From IMG/VR virus record IMGVR_UViG_3300030118_005064, positions 1 to 55,670 of that record: a DNA stretch of 55,670 bases. The stretch is one strand, 5' to 3'. The position numbers and the translations under genes were made by a program. The notes below the pieces were generated by a model. It did not search any database. It was not told the DNA's origin and saw only the letters and a program-made list of their open reading frames with translations. Source of the DNA: a virus. Below are positions 54,103 to 55,670 of this stretch, in pieces (the first letter of the stretch is position 1; the number at the start of each line of letters is the position of its first letter).

Positions 54103-54377
54103 GCGATTCGCCTCCAGATGTTTTTCCCGTTGGAATTTTTTTCCGCAACATAGCGTGGACTCATCCCCAAGAACACACCGAGTTGATAGGTGCTTTGAGG
54201 CATACCTCGTTTGCGGGATGGACCATATTGTGAAATTACAGCGTCCATGATTGAGCGAGAAGATTTGCAGTCTCCGACTGCCATGACGGCATCTACTCTT
54301 GCCAGTATGGCCCTTTGTCGTTGTTGTCTTTTACTCCGATGAAGGGGTTTGAATTTCTTCTCATCTGTTTCAATCAT
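54099..54377 (-). CDS. Basic protein, possible HTH, 92 aa
   Basis: MIETDEKKFKPLHRSKRQQR opens a strongly basic protein. The C-terminal half (STYQLGVFLGMSPRYVAEKN) resembles a short helix-turn-helix, preceded by SRSIMDAVISQYGPSRKRG. A small DNA-binding regulator is plausible. Overlaps neighbours by a few bases on each side. Confidence 0.55.
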   Translation of the reverse strand: MIETDEKKFKPLHRSKRQQRQRAILARVDAVMAVGDCKSSRSIMDAVISQYGPSRKRGMPQSTYQLGVFLGMSPRYVAEKNSNGKNIWRRIA

Positions 54378-54792
54378 CCAGTCCCAACTCCTCTGTCAGT
54401 TTGCGAATGCGGTTGTTCATTTTGAGCAGTTGCATCTGCCACTTCTCGGTCTGCTCTTTCACATGAGCCTCAATGATTTGCTTGGCTTCTTCTAAGGTGG
54501 AGGCTTTGATTTCTTCCAAGGCTTTGGTAACAGCGTCAGTTACGATGTCCCTCGCCGCTACTTCAATGACGAGTTCAATGTTGCCAAATTTATCCTCCAC
54601 TGCTTTGGTACGAGCCTCCAGTGACATCATGTTGTTTTGCACTTGGCGGTTCAATTTCTGAACGCTGTCTTTGGTTTTTCTTTCACTGTGACAAGCATCG
54701 CACCGAGTTTCCCACACCGCTGATGTGTTCGTCTTGGTCTTGAATGAAGTCCCACATATCGTGCATTCTCTGACTATGCCTCTTGCGCTCAT
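54370..54792 (-). CDS. Zinc-ribbon and coiled-coil protein, 140 aa
   Basis: The N-terminus has a CTICGTSF...CDACHSE zinc ribbon (residues ~10-36). Residues ~40-135 form a long heptad-type helix (VQKLNRQVQNNMMSLEARTK; LEEAKQIIEAHVKEQTEKWQ; MNNRIRKLTEEL), so it is likely an oligomer. Function unknown. It starts four bases after the upstream gene stop. Confidence 0.65.
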   Translation of the reverse strand: MSARGIVRECTICGTSFKTKTNTSAVWETRCDACHSERKTKDSVQKLNRQVQNNMMSLEARTKAVEDKFGNIELVIEVAARDIVTDAVTKALEEIKASTLEEAKQIIEAHVKEQTEKWQMQLLKMNNRIRKLTEELGLDD

Positions 54793-54796
54793 TCCA

Positions 54797-54973
54797 TCAA
54801 ACTCCGCACATGTTGTAAATCATAGCGATGACTCGCTGAACCTCTTCAAGTGTGTAGGGGTCATGATACTCATAGCCCCCTTCAAAGTTCAACTGCTCAA
54901 CGAACTTCTTGGGGAAGTAAAGTCCGTCGTTCAGCATGTATTCCATAGCCGCTCTCTCTTTCGGTGTCATCAT
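54797..54973 (-). CDS. Hypothetical protein, 58 aa
   Basis: ATG 54973 overlaps the helicase stop (ATGA); a second ATG follows immediately. Sequence MMTPKERAAMEYMLNDGLYF, then YEYHDPYTLEEVQRVIAMIY; helical with one short loop. No family recognised. Confidence 0.6.
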   Translation of the reverse strand: MMTPKERAAMEYMLNDGLYFPKKFVEQLNFEGGYEYHDPYTLEEVQRVIAMIYNMCGV

Positions 54974-55670
54974 ATTTTCCAACCTCTCTCTTGTTTCAAT
55001 CGCTTGACCAGTTCACTGACCAAGCCTTTGCGCTGTTCTACATTCCCGCCATCCAGTACCGCTTTGACAACGGACCGCTTGTCCTCAACCACACGGTCAA
55101 AGTGTTCGTCAATCGTACCGGCACAGGAGAGGTACACAGCATGTACATGCTGGCTCTCCTGACCGATGCGATACACACGGTCCTCTGCCTGTTCCTCGTC
55201 AGTGGGTGTCCACTCACGCTCAATGAAAAGAACGGTGTCGGCCTTGGTCAGCGTGATGCCTTCCTTCGCCGCCACGGTGTTGCAGATGAGCACAGGGATG
55301 TGCCCTGCTTGAAAGTCGTCAACGATTTGCTGACGAGTCTTGGATGGCGTGTCGCCGTTGATGGTCCGTGCATCCTTGAACTTCTCAGCGAGCCGCTTGA
55401 GAACATCCCGGTGATGTGTGAAGACCACGATGGGCTTCCCGGTCTGCTCACGATACTGCGTAATCCAGTCGGCGGCGTAGTCCACTTTGATTTGCCCACA
55501 GATGTGGCGCAGGTCGGAAATCATGTTGAGCATGGTGCCCGGTGGCATCGGCTCGCCGTTCTGATAGTAGTCGTCAATCTTCCTGTCCCACTCCTCCTGT
55601 GCGTAGTCGTAGGGACTGCGGGCTTTCTTGCTGAGTTGGATAGGGAAGAAAGTGCGAGTCTTCGGTGGCA
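54970..55670 (-). CDS. SNF2-type superfamily 2 helicase, C-terminal part (cut by window end)
   Basis: The frame is open to the last base, so the N-terminal half with Walker A and B is outside. The visible ~233 residues hold the RecA-2 domain of SNF2-type helicases: motif IV-like KPIVVFTHHRDVL, INGDTPSKTRQQIVDDFQ, motif V-region VLICNTVAAKEGITLT and ADTVLFIEREWTP, and motif VI EDRVYRIGQ. The RIGQ form with 'W.P..E.QA' is diagnostic of the SNF2 group. It would translocate on DNA for remodelling, repair or fork restart. It could team with the separate XPF-like nuclease, as Hef does in one protein. Confidence 0.9.
   Translation of the reverse strand, partial: PPKTRTFFPIQLSKKARSPYDYAQEEWDRKIDDYYQNGEPMPPGTMLNMISDLRHICGQIKVDYAADWITQYREQTGKPIVVFTHHRDVLKRLAEKFKDARTINGDTPSKTRQQIVDDFQAGHIPVLICNTVAAKEGITLTKADTVLFIEREWTPTDEEQAEDRVYRIGQESQHVHAVYLSCAGTIDEHFDRVVEDKRSVVKAVLDGGNVEQRKGLVSELVKRLKQERGWKI

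Noticed and set aside
1-55670. tRNA genes, rRNA genes, integrase and attachment sites, insertion sequences
   Set aside because: By eye I found no tRNA-like cloverleaf ends, no rRNA, no tyrosine or serine recombinase and no transposase; a tRNA search program would be the decisive check.

Overview
The window looks like the genome interior of a tailed double-stranded DNA virus that infects an archaeon, most plausibly one of the marine euryarchaeal (Marine Group II / Poseidoniales) viruses often called magroviruses. The replication genes are archaeal/eukaryotic in type: family B DNA polymerase, PCNA-like clamp, RFC small subunit, archaeo-eukaryotic primase with a PriL-like Fe-S tail, XPF-like nuclease, RecA-like ATPase, plus a thermosome-type chaperonin. 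These sit beside tailed-virus structural genes. Host and group are inferred from gene content only. Terminase, portal, capsid protein and protease are not visible and would lie outside the window.

Layout. (1) 1-31113, plus strand: the virion module. Small connector-region genes lead to a possible adaptor (734-2353), tail-terminator-like and tail-tube-like genes, a tail assembly chaperone pair joined by a probable -1 ribosomal frameshift (5126-5649), a very short tape-measure-like protein, two paralogous tail-tip proteins, one 5,530-residue giant structural protein (10659-27251), a small PARP-like ADP-ribosyltransferase, a baseplate-hub-like protein, a fibre-like protein and a zinc protein. 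(2) 31114-52828, minus strand: the replication and early module, tightly packed with ATGA/GTGA/TGATG overlaps. From its 5' end it carries a DUF932 protein, DUF3846, many small Cys-rich proteins, an N6-adenine methyltransferase, a ligase-like protein, clamp loader, possible ssDNA-binding protein, RecA-like ATPase, clamp, polymerase, NTP-pyrophosphatase-like protein, Cas4-like nuclease, primase, XPF nuclease, AAA+ helicase, DnaQ-like exonuclease and thermosome. (3) 52962-53786, plus strand: an isolated protein-kinase-like gene. (4) 53767-55670, minus strand: small genes and the C-terminal half of an SNF2-type helicase cut by the window edge.

How it works together. The minus-strand genes would build a nearly self-sufficient archaeal-type replisome. 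Two copies of an exact 32-bp element, one upstream of the clamp loader gene and one upstream of the DUF932 gene, look like a shared early core promoter. The 136-bp gap upstream of the clamp has an inverted repeat around a TATA-like box and may be an operator or origin. The plus-strand genes make the particle.

The most interesting signal is a short N-terminal sequence, AWxxLK, shared by three otherwise unrelated plus-strand proteins (505-720; the ADP-ribosyltransferase-like protein at 27257; the kinase-like protein at 52962). Two of the three look like host-modifying enzymes, so the motif may be a virion-packaging tag for injected effectors, functionally like T4 Alt. Other points of note are the frameshift signal with a well-placed 11-bp stem, a recurring beta-rich module spread over several structural proteins, an AT-rich beta-propeller cassette inside the giant protein, and small genes of 33-58 residues revealed by stop/start coupling.
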